In this document: one piece after another, positions 12,701 to 27,800 of the stretch
Numbering within the stretch: position 1 is the first letter of the stretch
Layout: every line of letters begins with the position of its first letter
Source: Lycocorax pyrrhopterus obiensis
Taxonomy: Eukaryota > Chordata > Aves > Passeriformes > Paradisaeidae
Reading direction: 5' to 3'
DNA length: 64,000 nt
NCBI GenBank assembly: GCA_014706295.1
Contig: JACSVZ010000002.1
Coordinates: 131,635,431-131,699,430 of the forward strand
Notes under the pieces: generated by a model
The model's database searches: none
Told to the model about the DNA's origin: nothing
What the model saw: the letters and a program-made list of their open reading frames with translations, nothing else
Translations under genes and position numbers: made by a program

Positions 12701-15700
12701 TTGGCTCCCCTGCACCTTTGGCTACGTAAAACAGCAGAGTTGTAATGAAAGGGGTGTCAAGCCATAATTTTTGGACTATCTCCCAGAGGATACCAAAACT
12801 CTCCTTTTGGTTTGGAACGACCAGCTGGTCTATCCACCTCTCCTGCCCAGCCCTGTGTGCCCAGTGAGAGGAGCATGTCCTTCTTAGTCTAGAGGCATCC
12901 ACCAGCTCCAGGTTCAAGCTCTCTGCCACGCATGAGCAGTGGTTGGTGCTGGGTGGGTGATGGTGCCACAGGATACCTGATTTCAGAGCTATGCCTGGCC
13001 AGGCTGTGCTAGCCCTGGCTCACTCCAAAAGCACCGTGTCACACAGGCCACACCTCGTTTACAGCCCCTGGGATGGTCAGTCAGATTTACACCTCTGACC
13101 CTTGGGCTCAGAAAACCTGGCAGCACCCATCTAGGTCCTGAAGTGTGGAAGCAGGCACCAGCCCTCGGTCCCACCATTAGCATTTTGGCATTGGTCTGCC
13201 AGTGACCAGGACACAAAATTACTTATTTGCTGCCTCCAACTGTCAGACAGAGCATCTGAACTTCGTGAGCCCAAGGCAGTGGGGCTGCTACACAGAAATT
13301 ATGAACCGAGTCATAACTTCAAATATCCAAATAAAACCTAAAGTCTCATTTTCAAGCATCTGACAACTCTCTAGGAGCTTCTTGTTTGATTTTTCAAACA
13401 CTCCAGCAGTTTGTCACACCTTACGGCCAAGTTTGCTTTTTCTGCCTTGGAGCGAAATGCAAGGAGCTCATCACAAACTAACACCAGCCCTTTGCTGAAA
13501 AAAAAATGTTTTACATACAGCTCCTGAGGATCAACTGCTAGTGGTCAGCTACCTAAAGGCCTGCTGGAGAAGAAACTTGTGATCTGCTGGTCATGCCCTT
13601 CCTGATTTTTATATAGTAACATGGGTACTACCAAATGGGGTCTTCAGCTCAGGGGAACTCCCCTGGCTGAAATCCCCTATGGGCATAAAACTAACTTAGG
13701 TACCATCCATCACCTAAGCTGGCAGGAGCTCTGCTGCTGAGCCAGTGAGCAGGGCAGGGATGAGTACCAGCATCTATGGAGGGCTTGTGCCTTTCCCTAT
13801 TGATGGACCAGCAACTGAGGGTGTCCTGGAAAACGAAGTAAAGCAGTAAATCCAACTGGAATGAATTTTAACCCCTGATAATTTCATGACTTCAAATTTA
13901 TGTCAGGTTCTAATGAAGCAGGAAGAATGGGGTTGTCTCTCTCCCTGAGCTAGATAACATATGTCCTTTGGGGGGGGATTGCATCTCCTCTTGCCATGGG
14001 AGCAGAGGGAGAATGCCCGGCCCCGCGTTGCAGGGACGGATGCCTGCGGGGCTGCCGTTAGAGACAGTATCACAGTAACTGGTTTCCAGAGGCTGAATTT
14101 AGGTTTGTGTAGGTGGTATTTCCCAGCTGTGGGTGTCTGGCGTTGCTACCTTCCCACAGGGTTTTTTATGTGGAATTAACCCCTCCACCACCAAACAACG
14201 AACTCAGCAAGCCCCTGAGTGCTGGTCAGGGCCACTGCACAGAGCACCCAGTCCACGGTCCTGGCACCCAGTTTCACTAGGGCTTGCTCACGGCAGAGGA
14301 CTCCTGGGCTCCATGCTGTGCTTGGGAGGGGACATCCCCAGGGGGTGCCAAGACCTGCTCCCAACTCAACAACACCCCACTTCCTTCAACTCCCCGCTCA
14401 TTAGTCATTAAACCTGTCCCCATCTCCTCATTCTCCTCCAGGTCAATCACCCCCCTATCCTCACCTACTGCCCCAGTTTTCCCAGCTTGTTTGTCCCCTC
14501 TCTGCTTTCTTTGCCATTCCCCATCTCCTGCCAGCCAGCCTCAGGCTCCCCAAACCTCATGGCTGCATGGCCTGACACCATTTCACATGCCCAGCAACAG
14601 GCAGCCCTGGCCTGAGGATGGCCTGAGCACGCTTGGGTCATCAGTGGCTGGTTGGTGCCACCTGCCCTGGGTTTCAGCCTGCCACTGGGATTGAAGAGCT
14701 GCAATATCCACTGCTTCCGTTCAGCAGCAGCTTGCCTGGCTTTGGAGAAGCTTCAGCCAGACAGCTGAGTAGGATTAAAAAAGTCTTAAAAAAAAACTTT
14801 AGCAAGAGAAATACTTTTTAAAAATTATCTGTATTTTAAAAATAAAGTGTATCTGCTTATCCATAAAACCCAGGAGCTTGGATCATGCTCTAAAGCCATT
14901 GAGACTTCAGGAGCAGGACTGCTCTCACACACATTGACTTTCTAGAAGTCAAGTCTCTTCTAAACTAATTCTCAAAATCCATACAGGAGTGAAGTCCCTT
15001 GAGGATACATCTTCCCCCATCCTGAGCCGTACCTTGGGTATGAAGCTGTGCCTTTCAGGGATGTGTCTTCTCCCGTTGACCAAAGGAAGATCTCAATCCA
15101 GGCACTTTGCTTTTCAGCCACTGAAGAAGAAACCTTCCAAATGGTAGGTTGGAAACTAGTGCATATGATGATTACACATTTTTTTGTTTCCTAGTAGTTC
15201 TTTTTATGTGTTATGAAGAATTTATGATGTTACATATTCATGCCTAACCAGCAGGGCTATTATTTTTCACAACCCTCACAGTGCCCACCTCACTCCAAGG
15301 ACATCCCATGTCACATGAGGCAGTCAACACCCCTGCCTTGAACACATTGCTGTCCTCCCTTGTGCTCTTGGGTCTCAACACCAGGCTTGCCTGGTTGTGG
15401 AAATCCCAGTCCATCCACAAGGCTCGACAGCTGCAGGCATTCCCATGAGCTGGCCTTGGGCACGTGTCCCAGCAATGACCATGTGTGGGGGCAAGCTGGG
15501 GAAGAAATGCAGCTGCACAGGGGTCTGCTCAGCTGCTCTGCTGAAGGGGTGCCCAGGTGCAAGGTCATCATCCTGCCTTGGGGTGGTGAAGCATCCAAAC
15601 ATGCTTCTTTTAATATGTTTTGTTATAATAGTTATATCTCAGTAGAAATTACGTGCTCAAAAATAAGGAAATGGCAAGGTGCTTACCCTGATTAGCAGGT

Positions 15701-18700
15701 CTTCATTGGTTACTGAGTCTTAATTTTATGATTGGAAGTGAAAAGCTGACTCACCCTCCCTCACTACCTTCAGCACTGATGCAGCAGTTTCCTGGCTTTG
15801 CTCTGGAGGCATGAAAAATATCAGGCACAAAATGAATACAAGAATCATCCAGAGAAACAGCTCAGTAACAAATAGGGAAGCGTTGCTTTGGCAAAAGCCA
15901 GACAAGAACATTATGAACTAATTCAAACTATAACAATCACTATTGAATGTCTGGAAAGATTGTAGAAGTGCAATGTTATTACACTGTGCAAAATTTGAGG
16001 TAATTTGTTCCTGGAATTTGCTTTGTTTCTCTTGCATTAATGTCGGTCTAGAATTCCTCTTGCGAAAAAAAAGAAAACAACAAACTTGCAAACAAAGGTA
16101 ATCAGTAAATCCAACTCAAATTAACATTAAACCCCCTGAGACAGATGAAGCCACGAAGGCTGGCTCTGGCTGCTTGTGGGCAGCAGGAGCCCTATGCCAC
16201 CAACTGGAGGCACCCACCCAGTGCATCTTGCCCTCGCTGCAGCCACAGGGTTGGGGCTGCTCACATAGGATTGCGGCTCTCATGTCCATGGACCCACTTC
16301 CAACCAGCTTAATTAAAAGAAAGACAGCAATGCCTTTCTGACCAGGACAAAGCCAGGTGAAAAAAGGAGGCTCTGGATGTTCACCACGAGCTACCCCAGG
16401 CGTGAAGCCGGCAGCTTCGCGGGGTGCAGAGCTGGGACACGGAGGCCGCAGTCCTTGGTGACTCGGATGCACAGGTCAGTGGATGCTGGCTGTACACGAG
16501 GGCGCTGCTCGGCAGCTAAGAGCAGTAGATTTTGCAGATCGCGATTAATTCTCCCAGGCATGTGAGCGCTGGATGGAACAATTACAGCTGTGGACAGTTT
16601 TATCCTCTTTGCCAAGAGCAGAAAATGGAAGTGCTGCAGAAGAGACAGTATTATACCCCCAATCTCCTTATTTAATAGTGGAACAAAATGTACTTTCATT
16701 CCTGTGCAGTTTGCAGCAACAAACTGAGGCTTTCTTCCTCTTACCCCAGGGTGCTTTCATTTGTTCTGCCAGCCCCTTCTCTGTCAGTCAAAGGATATAC
16801 ATTATTAATGTATGGACTAAATGCTGTTCTCACTCATCCCTTTGCTCTCAAAAGCAGCACTTACATGAAGAGGACAAGCAGGATTTGGCCTCAAGATTTT
16901 AATTGTGTCACTCCAGTGAATTGGTTTAACACAGACTTAAATGGGAAGCTTTTTGTTCTGATTTTTTTGGGCGTTTTAATTACTGAAGGGGTTATTGTTT
17001 GGCTAATTTAAATCACCATGGAAGGGAATACCCTGCTAGCTGGTCGAAGAATTACTCCTGCAGATCTGTCTGAAATGGCAAGAGATTAAGACTGAAAATA
17101 TAGCTTTATAAATTGTGATTATAAGCAGCTGGAATTTAATTTTTTAAGGGAAAATGTATGTGCAGGAAGAGATGGCACCTACAAAGGCAATTAAAAATTT
17201 TGAGCTAATCCTACAACTGAAGTTGAATCAGCATCCAAAGCATGTTTTTGTCAATTCATAGGCCCGTATCAAGACATACATGAATTGTATTTATGCAGAG
17301 CCACAGGCAAGTTGAGCAAATCCAGCACCTGGCTGCTTGTGCCCAGAAAGTAATGATGCTTTGGAAAATACAGGATACAGCAGAACACATGTGCAAGCAG
17401 CCCTTTGGATAACAGTTAGAGAGGACTACGGCATATTAATGACCTTGAGAGGATGCAAAAGGTAAAAGTAATGGCTGCAAAACAAAAAACCAAAGTTCTT
17501 GCCCCGATGTCCAAAATGTAATGGCTGGACCCAGCAAGTCCTGCTCCTAAGATTTATTCAGCACTTGAACTGCGTAGGTGGGATCCATCACGTGGATTTT
17601 ATACTGCCCACTCTCACTTGTGCACTGCGCACTGTGCTGAGGAGGGGGACAGGTGGGCTGGAGATTAATTTCCTCTCACACAAGACAGGTGCCTCCAGAC
17701 AGAAGGACACTAAATGAAAAATAAACGAGATGATGAAGCACAAGAAAAAGGAAGAAGTAAGCAGGTTGGACAGGAGATGCTGGAAATTCAGCAAAGCTGA
17801 TCTGCAAGGTCTTGTCAGTTCAGGGTTCACTGGGGGTAAAACCAGAGTGGTAAGCCTTGACCTGGGAACTAATTACGTTAAATGCATAGTGTGAAACACA
17901 CCCAAGGTTTTTAAGGAGCTGTCTGGTTGCTCACCTCAGAACAAGGGCTGCTTAGGTTCACAGTGGTTTTAAATGTAGGGAGAGCAGGTTTGGGCTGCTC
18001 TCAAACGCTTCTCTCCAGGTTAACTCTTTACCAGCTGCACATTCATATGGCAGTAAAAAACCCACCTGTCCAGTGCTATATTGACGACTGCACAGCAAGC
18101 AGTGAACAGAGGGCATCGTGTGGGGGTGGCTGTGGATGTGCAGCCCTGCTCTCTGCCCCATTTGGTCCCAAGCCTTGCCCTTACATCTCTGACTTGCCAG
18201 ATCCCTGTCACTAAATAAGGTCATGTGTGATGAAGAGCTGAAAAGGAGAGGGTGGCATGGCAGAGGGAAATGTAGTCTTAAAAAAGATAGATGAATTTGA
18301 ATGCTAAGGGCCAAGGCAGTAAATCAGAATTAAAATATATATAGTCTGAAAAGCAAAGACCTTGTGGAGTAAACAACTAACTCAGTGAAGAAGGAGGATG
18401 AGAGCCCCTCTGCTGCTCATGAACTGTTTATCCAGTGAGGAACACAGAGAGGCAGAGAAAGAGTTGTTTCAGCATCTATCAGCTGCAACAACTTCTGTAC
18501 CTGTTCTGCAGAGGAAAGACTTGTCAATGTGACCTGAGAAACAGGATGGTGTGGCTGTGACCAGTGTGCATTTGGGAAGTCTGGCTACGGAGCTGGAGAC
18601 AGCTGTGCTGGGTGCTGTTTGAGACCCCACTGGTGGATGCTGCAAAGACAGCTGGGAAGATGCTGGGAAATAGGAGAGAGATGGGGAGGACAACAGGAAC

Positions 18701-21700
18701 AGCCTGACAGCTGCTACCAGCTTCTGGGATGCTTCCCGGCAAAGCAGGGTTTTGAAGGAAAGAAGTGAGGTTGAGAGTGAGGAGAGGAGAATACAGGAAA
18801 CAACAGATGAGGACAATGATCTTTTGGGCATCTCTTTGCACTGACACTCTCCAAGGGTGTGTAAACGAGCAGGGCCAGGCAGTGTATGTGAAGGCTGGAC
18901 ATTAGAGGGAGGGGTGCTGCACAGAGGAGATGTCAAGGACCTGGAAAAAACCATTGACTAAGGAAGGCAGAAGAACTGGCAAGACTTCTAACTCATATGG
19001 AGGGATCTAGATGGAGACCTAAACCAAACCAAGGGCTCATGGGCAATCCAAAGGGACATAATAGTGGTAGCAATGCAAAAAAGATTAAGGGGTAGAAGAG
19101 TTGTGGGCAAGAGGTTAAGGGCTTTCTCTGAGGGGTACAGAGCTACGGCTTTTGGTTAGACGTTCACTTGGAAATGTCAGAGAGAGTGTCTGTGATTTAT
19201 TCCACAGTAAAGAAGAAGATTGAGGAGTTATTGGGAGTAAGAATGGTAGCTCACTCATGTTTTTGGAGGAAAAACTTAATACAGCTCTCCTAGAAAGCCG
19301 GCTGGAAATGTGGATAAGGAAAAGACTGCCATAAGAATGGCAAAACTAGAAAATAGCAGTGGTAGGAAGACAAAAAAGGTTTATAAATAATGTTGGTTTT
19401 GATAGGTCTTGCTAAATTAAAAGAAGGACTGTTTCTACACAATATGAATCCATAGATTGGGATCCACTTTTTAAGATAATGGTATTTACTATAGCTTAAA
19501 AAAACAAGAGATGCCTTTCTCAAAAAATAAGCAATGTGTCCTGCAGTCTGAAATCTTGTAACTAAGAAACTGACCCAAGGGTGACCACTGGGATTAATGG
19601 TTTAATGTCTCTGCATACCAATTTGCCTGAAGAGTGGCTTGAGACAGACCAGTCTCAATAAGAATCTTGATTTTAAGTTAAATTCTGCACCATCTGTTTC
19701 ATTATAATCTGCTTCCATTAACTCTCCAAGGGGACAGTAACAGCTTTACTTGTTTTAAGAAACTGGACAACTAACCTTCAGCAGGAATAACATTTCAACA
19801 CTTTCTCTCATAATCAGTTTTAGCAACAATGGCAATGAGCTCTTAGCAGAGCTTCTACCTGCCCGAGAGCCAGGGCCCCTTGCAAAGAAAATTCTGGAAA
19901 GCAGCACTTTTTGGCTGTCGAGTTCATAGGTGACAATATGGGCTCTTTCGTGGAACTTTTCAATGTTCCCATTTCTCTGTTCTAGTCTTCTCTTAGGGAG
20001 AATAGGGACTGCTTTCGTTGAGCTTTCCTGTTCATTTTCTCCCACAGAGCTTCCTGGAAATGGAAGGACTTCTGTTCTCTCCCTGCCAGCTCTACAGCAT
20101 GTCATCTGTTGGTGTCAAATTCTGGTCAAAAGCAGCTCACAAACTTCCCTGCTGACAATGAAGTCTCAGGACCAGTTTTGTTTAAGTTCCCATCCAGTTT
20201 TTCCCTTCCTGAGACACCAATTATATATAAGCCTGTTCAATTGTACTTGAAGAGATGAGTATCTGGGTAAGGATCAATGCAGCAGGAGGAGGTCTGGTAT
20301 AGACATAACCACAACAAGGAGGGATGGAGGAGAAAAAACCCCCAAACACTCAAGCACTTAGCACATTCATTACCACATTAGTTACAGGGATGGTGTGTCA
20401 GTACTTGCAAAATATCTGTCATGGGTGCCATATAAAGCACATTTTCATCAAGATGTTGTTAGTTTATTGCCTGTAAATGGACCCTAACCATCATTAGCAA
20501 TCAAGCAATTCTGAGCCAGCCTCAAGTGCTCAAAAGCAAACTTTTCATGTAAGCAAATGCACAGTGAACTTTCTTACAGTCTCTAATTGGGATCCTGCCA
20601 CTGCCTCTCCTTCTTTCCTCAAGCAGGGCAGCTGTCAAGGAAAGGTGTCTTTGCTGAGCTCCTGCAGAAATGTAGACTCCCTGCTGCTTCCCTGCTCCCA
20701 AACACAAGCTTCCCCACACAGGTACCTCGGTTTGCCAGACTCTTCCAGGGGCTGACTCCTCACTTGCCTGTACTCGGGAAAGGGATTCCGTACCAGGTGC
20801 TTCGGTGTGAATTCACCTCCCTGACTAAAAAAATGCAAGCACCAAAGAAAATTTGTCTTGTAGTTTGGGCATTTCTCAAGTGTTTCTCTGATGCAGGAGG
20901 TTATTTTGCAGCTCTAACCCTCCACCCTCCCCCATAATGACAGAGAGCCTTTCCTCCACCCAGCCATTTTCACAAATAGGAACAACAGGATTGCCTTTAA
21001 GATACCTCCCTTTCTGCAAATATGGCTGTCCTTAGCCAGGGGTTTTACCAGTTCAGGCCGAGGGCCAGTTAGACACGACCAGTTACAGAGACTGAGCTCC
21101 ATAAGCCTCATGTTGAGAGGGTGGCAGGCTGGCGGTCAGGAGTGCAGTCTCAGGAAGCATCTCTGCAGATGCCAGGTTGCTTCTGTCCCTTTGTAGGGAG
21201 TGAAAGGTGAAGTCTGGCCACCACTGACTAAAATTAGACAGCACAGTCAAGGCAGTATTAACACTTAATATTAGCACTGGACAATTTTACTGTCATATTA
21301 TTGTGCTCCTACCCATTCACCCACCACCACTGGGAAAGTGGGGCACAACACAGAGATGTTTGGGTCCTGAAAAACTGGCTGGAGTCACAGAGCAAGCAAG
21401 AAAGGCAATTAATTTCAGATGTGTCTAAGAGAGTGGTATCCAAATCTCTGTCCATAGGGCACTAACCTCTCTGAGGTCCACAAAGTCATACTGCCCACAC
21501 AATTTCCAATCAAAAGGTTTATGATAAAAGGAGAAATTCTGAGGACTGACAGTGACTATAGCCCAAAAACATCTTACGACATTATCAATTACAGTTTGTA
21601 AAGTCTGTCTTGGTACAGCACTGTATATGTTTTCTAGAACAGACCAATGCATCTTCTGGCCATGCATAAATTGTCTTCTGATATACAGACATCAGTTACA

Positions 21701-23689
21701 CTGATTTTAGTAACATATGTGATGTAGATTTTACAAAGGTGTTCAAGCTAGCAGCTTTCTACACATGCAAGTATTTAGCACATGACAAAATTAAGTTCCT
21801 GCTGACTTCAGTGATGTAGAATTCAATTATTGTTTGAGAAAAATACAGGCAGGCTTTGTCCATTTAGAAGTCAGCCCAGAAGCTGAGAAGTTGTCCTCCT
21901 TCGCTGTTGGTAGTTATAGTGCAAACAGTGTCACATTCTTTCAGCTGCGTAACAGCTCTTGTTTTCAGATGCATAACAGCAAATTCTTTGAATGATTTAC
22001 TGCAGCAGCAAAAAGCAGCTGTTTACTATTTCTTAACCTTACTTAACATGGTCCTTAATAAACACTATTTCTTAGACCTCAATAAGAATATTCTCTTCTA
22101 GCACTGATCTGATAAGAGCTAACAGCAGCAGTACACGTCCCTTAGAAGATCTCTTACGGTTAAGCAATTTTTTCTAAAATCATAATGAATCTAAGTTTAC
22201 TGTCTAAATAAAAATGCAGCAAGAGAAAACCAGTCACAAACAAAAATTATTTTCCCCTCAGTTTCTGTGTGGAAAGAAAAAGGAGCTTCACTGACATCCT
22301 GATCAGCTCCCTTACTGCACACAGCCCATCGTGATATAAAATCTGAGCTGTGTCTCCAACAACAGAAAATACAACTGCATTAAGCATTACTGTAACAACA
22401 GTGAGTAATGACCATAAGAATAATTGTGAATACCATGATGACACAAACAAACATTTTAGACTTTTTGTGTGTTTTTTTTAAGACAACATCATTCTTTTAT
22501 TATTCTTCTGGTTGGAAATAGTTAGTTTTCCCTCTTCAAAGGATCCACAAATGTTCACAGGAAATTAAGAAACAAAGCAACAATTTTATAGAAAAATATG
22601 CAGTGATTATCAACAGCTAAAGAAAATGTGTACCAAAAGAAAGTAAAAATCATCAGTAGGTGACGGCTACTGAAATTGGAAGGCATATCAGGAATAAGAA
22701 ATTAAAAATTAAAGCCTATCCTGATGGTCTGCAAGTATGCTGGGCAATTAATATGGATTTGTTGTCCAGGCATACTTTAATTTTGCAAAGCACTGAAAAA
22801 GACCCAGAGGCAGCTTGTGTATTACTCTTTTATCAGTAAACTAAGGGTAAAGAGACACACATGATGTACTCTTGTGAGGGGTTGGATTACATTGGCATCC
22901 ATATGGAAAGGATAGGCAGCAATGATTAAAGTATAGGGACAGTCTTGAAAACCAGAGGAAGAAATGGCCAGAATTGATGTCTGGTGAAAAGTCACTCAAG
23001 CATTTAGTCTAATTAGTGCTCTGCAGTTTTATACCCAGCATTAACAACTATTGCACATTCAGATTTATCAGGCCAGCCTGGTCCTTCTCATTGCCTGTAG
23101 GTAAGTAAATACTCAGCAGAGCTAAAACTTTAATGAGAATGCTCTCATGTGTTTGGGGCCTTCAACGGATCAGGATGGAGCACATAAAGCTTCTGATAGC
23201 TTGACAGTGGGCAAACCATGCAAAAAAAAAATTCAAAGAGTTCACCACAGTGGTTGCCAATATAAGAGTGTGGATCCTGAGAGACAGGCAAATGATGACT
23301 CAAAAGTCAACACTGTAACACCGTCATTACCAGAGTCCAAAAACACAGATGAGGTTCTAAAAGGCAGATACAAAGACTACAAATACCTAAGGAAAGCTAA
23401 AGTTAAGTATAGGTCCATTACCTGATGAAGAAGGAAAGAAAATGAAATATAAGATTTACAAATAAGTAATAAACAGCATTTTTGACTTCACTCAAAAGTT
23501 AATAAACCATGTTAAGAAGTTGAAAGAATAAGCTAAGTAGTCAGAGGACTTTGATGGAATTCAAGGTGACAACAGCTAATAACTCTTATCCTAGGATGCT
23601 CCAGCAATCAGCCATGTCACTAGGAACAATGAGTGTTGCTGAGAACTCACAGAGCACAGGAAAGAGCCCAAGAGAGTAGTGGGACAAGC

Positions 23690-24805
23690 ACAAGGAATTT
23701 AAAAATAAAGGGACTCTTGTCAGTCAACCTAAACCTGGAAAAGGGCTAGGATAATTTTTATAAAATTCCCTTTGTAAATGCATATGAAAAAGTAACTAAC
23801 AGCCAGACAATATGGATTTGTCAAAAACAAGTATGCCATACCTCACTACCCTTCATTTCTTTCTTTGTGAAAACTGGCCTGGTGGCCACAGGCACACAGG
23901 ATCCCAAATCTCCCTGTTGTTGTAAATGCCTTTGACATTGTCAAGTCTGCAAAGTCCTCACAGGTCCATACCTGTGTCAATCCATACTGACCACAAAGAG
24001 AATCACAGCAGTGCAAAGTGCTCTCAAGAAGCAATTACCAAAGGCTTACTGGAGTTTAGCAAGATACTCAAGCAAGGTCCTGCAAGGCTTTGCCTGCAAT
24101 CTATCCCATCAGTGTGCTCATGAACAATACAGACTAAAGAGTGAAAGAGGACATCTGCAATATCCCCCATGATACCACACTTGGATGAACTGTACAGTTT
24201 GGTCTGAGATCCCTTAGAGGCAGGTATGTGGACACTAAATAGAGGCACAAAGTGGAAATTATTAGTGGTACCAAAATGAATCTGGGATGTTGTTGCAGAA
24301 AGGCTAATATAATTCCAGTGTATGCAAGTGCCAGACCTTAGTCATTCCAGCTACTCTGTGCTAGCCTCAGCTAGCACTTTGGGTCATATTTTGGACCATA
24401 TGATTTAAGAGCACCAACTGTAGAGGATCCAGAGCACCAACAATTGCCAGACTTAGAAAATGTGACCTATAAAGAGTGATTCAATTAACTGGGTTTACTT
24501 TGAAGACTAGGAGAACACAGTAGCAATGTTCAAATGAAGGCACCATTCATCACGTCTATTGCCAACAAGAACAGTAAGTAATTGACTTAACTGGCAGGGA
24601 TAAACTCTTGCTGTGATAACTCTCCACTTGTACAGTTCAGCAGTGATACATGCTGCATACAAGGTCACAGGATCCCTTTCGTTGGAAGCTTTTAAGAGTT
24701 AGAGGAACACTTGGTAGTTCATCTTAGCAGATTTTATCCAATCTCGGAGTAAGGAGATGGACTAGATAAATTCCTGAGATTTCCCTTAATCCATAGTCCT
24801 CTGAA
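23690..24805 (+). mobile_element. Old, degenerate CR1-type LINE (reverse-transcriptase region to 3' end)
   Basis: Blocks in CR1/L3 order can be seen on the plus strand. GTCAGTCAACCTAAACCTGG resembles the VSLTSVPGK region, and ATGGATTTGTCAAAAACAAG the GFVKNK region. A CTGGCCTGGTGG block and a TTGACATTGTCAAG-like block follow. The 3' non-coding part has a GATGGACTAGATAAATTCCT motif near 24757, equivalent to the usual GGACTAGATGACCTC. Stops and indels break every frame, so it is long dead. The 5' limit is uncertain and may lie a few hundred bases upstream. Confidence 0.6.
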
Positions 24806-27800
24806 AGACCTCCAGCTTTCAGTTCCACTTTGCACACTGTGATTTTGCCACAGCTACAAAGAAGGAACACAAAAATACGTTTGCCATGCCATCGAAGTGC
24901 TGCACAGACCTTAGCTTTATATATTTAATGGACAGTATTTCTCAGAGGAAAGCTGTGCCTTATTTCCTGGAAAAGCTGAGACACAGCTTGAACAGTTAGA
25001 TAACTATGTTGGGACAACTATAGATTCCTCCTTTCCCAGGAACCCCAGCGTGAAAAGCTACGTAAGCGAATTATAAAACATACATACAACCTTATCAACT
25101 TTTTTTTGAAAGCTACCAAGATAACGCAACTCCCTCAGCAAGTCTCTATTGTGCCTTATCTATACAAAACCTGTAACACAATAGACAATTTATTAAAAGA
25201 TTTCCAAGTAATTTTAAAAATGAACAGAAAAATTCCACAGACAGCACTTGACACCCTCCCACTGTCTGGACTAGAGCAAAATCACATACCGAACACCAGT
25301 GCAAAGTGAGTTTTGCAGCTGAATTCAAAGTCCACTGCAAAACCTATAAGGCTCTAAATAGGTATATCAAAGGCCCCCAAAATTACACACAGCAGAAGGT
25401 GGCTGCGTAGACAGGAACACAAACTGACCTTTACTTCGCTTGTGGATCCTATAGGACTAATCAAATTTACTTGTCAGGCTCTGGAAGATCATGCTTCTAG
25501 TAAAGCCCAGTAATTCCCAACTTGTTTCTGTGAAAATGGGAAAGCCTATCAGTACTTGATGATACAAGACATTCCACCTATTAGCTCTTATCAAGGTGGG
25601 AAAATAGTTCAATATAGTTTACAGAAATGCCACAAATTCCTTCATCACTATGTGGTTTGCAAACAGCCTATGGTCATTAGCTTTACTTACTTGATCTGAA
25701 GTGTTTTCAGCAAATAACCAAAAGGTATGGTCTCCAGGGATGTTTCAAGAGCTCTGCATAAACTGTTTCCCTAAGGCTACACAGCAACTGTGTTCGACTT
25801 CTCTCTTGGATTTTTCACACAGCTTGTCAATAACAAGAAACCAGAGGCCCTTAGATAAGTAGAGAAGAGGTACAGAAATAAGCCTAAGTAATTCTGAGTA
25901 ACAAAAATTGCAAAATTGCTCTTGGTTACTCAGTAGTCCCCAAGATGGCCTCATCATAATCACACCTGCTAACTTTTTACTCTCTGTTCTAACGTGAAAC
26001 TTTTTTTCAGAGTATTTTAAACCTCGTTTAAAATGCGATTTCAGATGCTGTTTAGAGATTCCCAGATGTGGGCTTCTGAAAATCCAAAATCCCTCTTAAA
26101 GTTGCTCCACAAATATCCATGACAGCTGATATGCATACTGACACAGTAAGAACCCTTTACTTGAATGCTGGCCTTGCACAAAAATTAATCTTTCTCAAGG
26201 GAATACAGGAAACTTTCCATGTCTATTTTTCTTTCTTGCATAGTTAGCTTCAAGTTACATGGCTGTCCACAGCCAGGAAATTAATTTTCTAGGTGCAGCA
26301 ATACTTGATTTTAAAAGCAGGTAGGAAATATGACATTTTACGTTTTACATTTTTAATTCTCTTTAATCATTACAATGCACAACTGTGTCTTTAGCCAGAT
26401 ACCAGAGTGAGCTATCTTTCAGATCAGGAAGAGATGATGGAGAACTAGTCCTTCCTCTGATCTTTTAGGTACAACAAGTATTGTAGGTGTTCTAACTGAG
26501 GACTATTGCCACATTTAGTACAGCCTTTATAAAAATTCAGTCATAGCTTTCATTTACTTCTATAATTGAGATGGCAGTTATCGTAGCTGGGGATCTTATC
26601 AAACTGAGGATCATCTTTGCCTTCTGACACATAAACCCATCATTTCATAGGGTATTTTCAACTTGAGCATCCTAAGAGTTTTGAAAATACAATTCTAACT
26701 AATTGTAACCATCCCACTAATGATACAGCTTTCCAGCTCTTCAGTGCTCATTAACAGAGATTGTTTATGAAACAAGTCTTTTATTTAATGCTACACAATC
26801 TGAATTGAAGGAATAGAACATTTACTTCACCTCAGGCCCAAGCTTTAGGGATACATCCCCAAACATTTTCCAGAGTAAAACCAGATTATCAAATACCAAT
26901 CAGTGCAAGAAACATCTTTTCCATTTCTACTCAAGAGTATTTTTAGACAAACTACAGCATTAGAACATTGAAGTACCTCTCCCCCATACAGCACAAAGGT
27001 TGAAAGCAGATTTCTTGCCTTGTGGAGCCAGTTTGTCAGGATGTATGTTTGATAACATTAAAGAAAAATAAATGAATCGTTACATTCTGATGTCAGGTGT
27101 ACAAGTGCAGTAGTGGATTACGCTGAGGAGAATAACATTATCTATAAAAGTTAAGTGGTATACAGGTTATCCCAGAGTGACTATAATACAGAGAAATTTT
27201 ATGCCAAAGTAAGTATTTACAGAGATACTGTCACAGCAAAGAGGACAGGAAGCTAGTCTCACAGAAGTAGTTCAATAAAGAGCAAATGAGTGGACGAAGA
27301 CAAAGGTTTTGACTTTATATAATAAAATACCAAGTGCATTCTTTTAAGTGAATGAGTCTTTGAGACTATGGTCCTAGATTTTAGGAAGCCATTTGAAGGT
27401 CAGATGTATAGTCCTGCTGCATAGCAAGGGTTACTTGGACTGCCAGAATTTTTACATCCGTTGTAAACTCTGCAAATCACAGCAATTCTTGTACTGCTTC
27501 TTACTGCAGGGTCAAAACTAAAGCTCTTAAATAAGCCCCCTCCAAAATTTCAAAGATGGGATTTTGTATGGTAGATCTTCAAGCACAATTCAGATGTTTC
27601 TCCACTACTTTTGTGCTATACATCTGGGATTAGAACACAGCCCAGAACACTTTAGGGGTAATTATGTTTATCTGCTCAAATGTTCTTGGCCAGAGTTATT
27701 ATCCAGCTTTTTCTTGTCAATGCGACTTTAATCACATCCGATTTCTTTAAGTAGCCATATTATTTTAGTTACTTTGGCTCTTTCCCAACAGGCTTATTTT

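Larger units (their letters stand above)
1952..23689. other. Intergenic DNA downstream of ZNF706
   Basis: No gene could be supported. GC-richer stretches (about 4.1-6.2 kb and 7.4-8.1 kb) carry open frames of up to 234 codons on one or both strands. They lack recognisable domains and overlap frames on the opposite strand, as expected of chance. Two simple repeats lie near 6.3 and 6.7 kb. An AT-rich stretch at about 16.9-17.36 kb has the look of a conserved non-coding element. From about 20 kb onward the DNA becomes more AT-rich. Confidence 0.6.
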
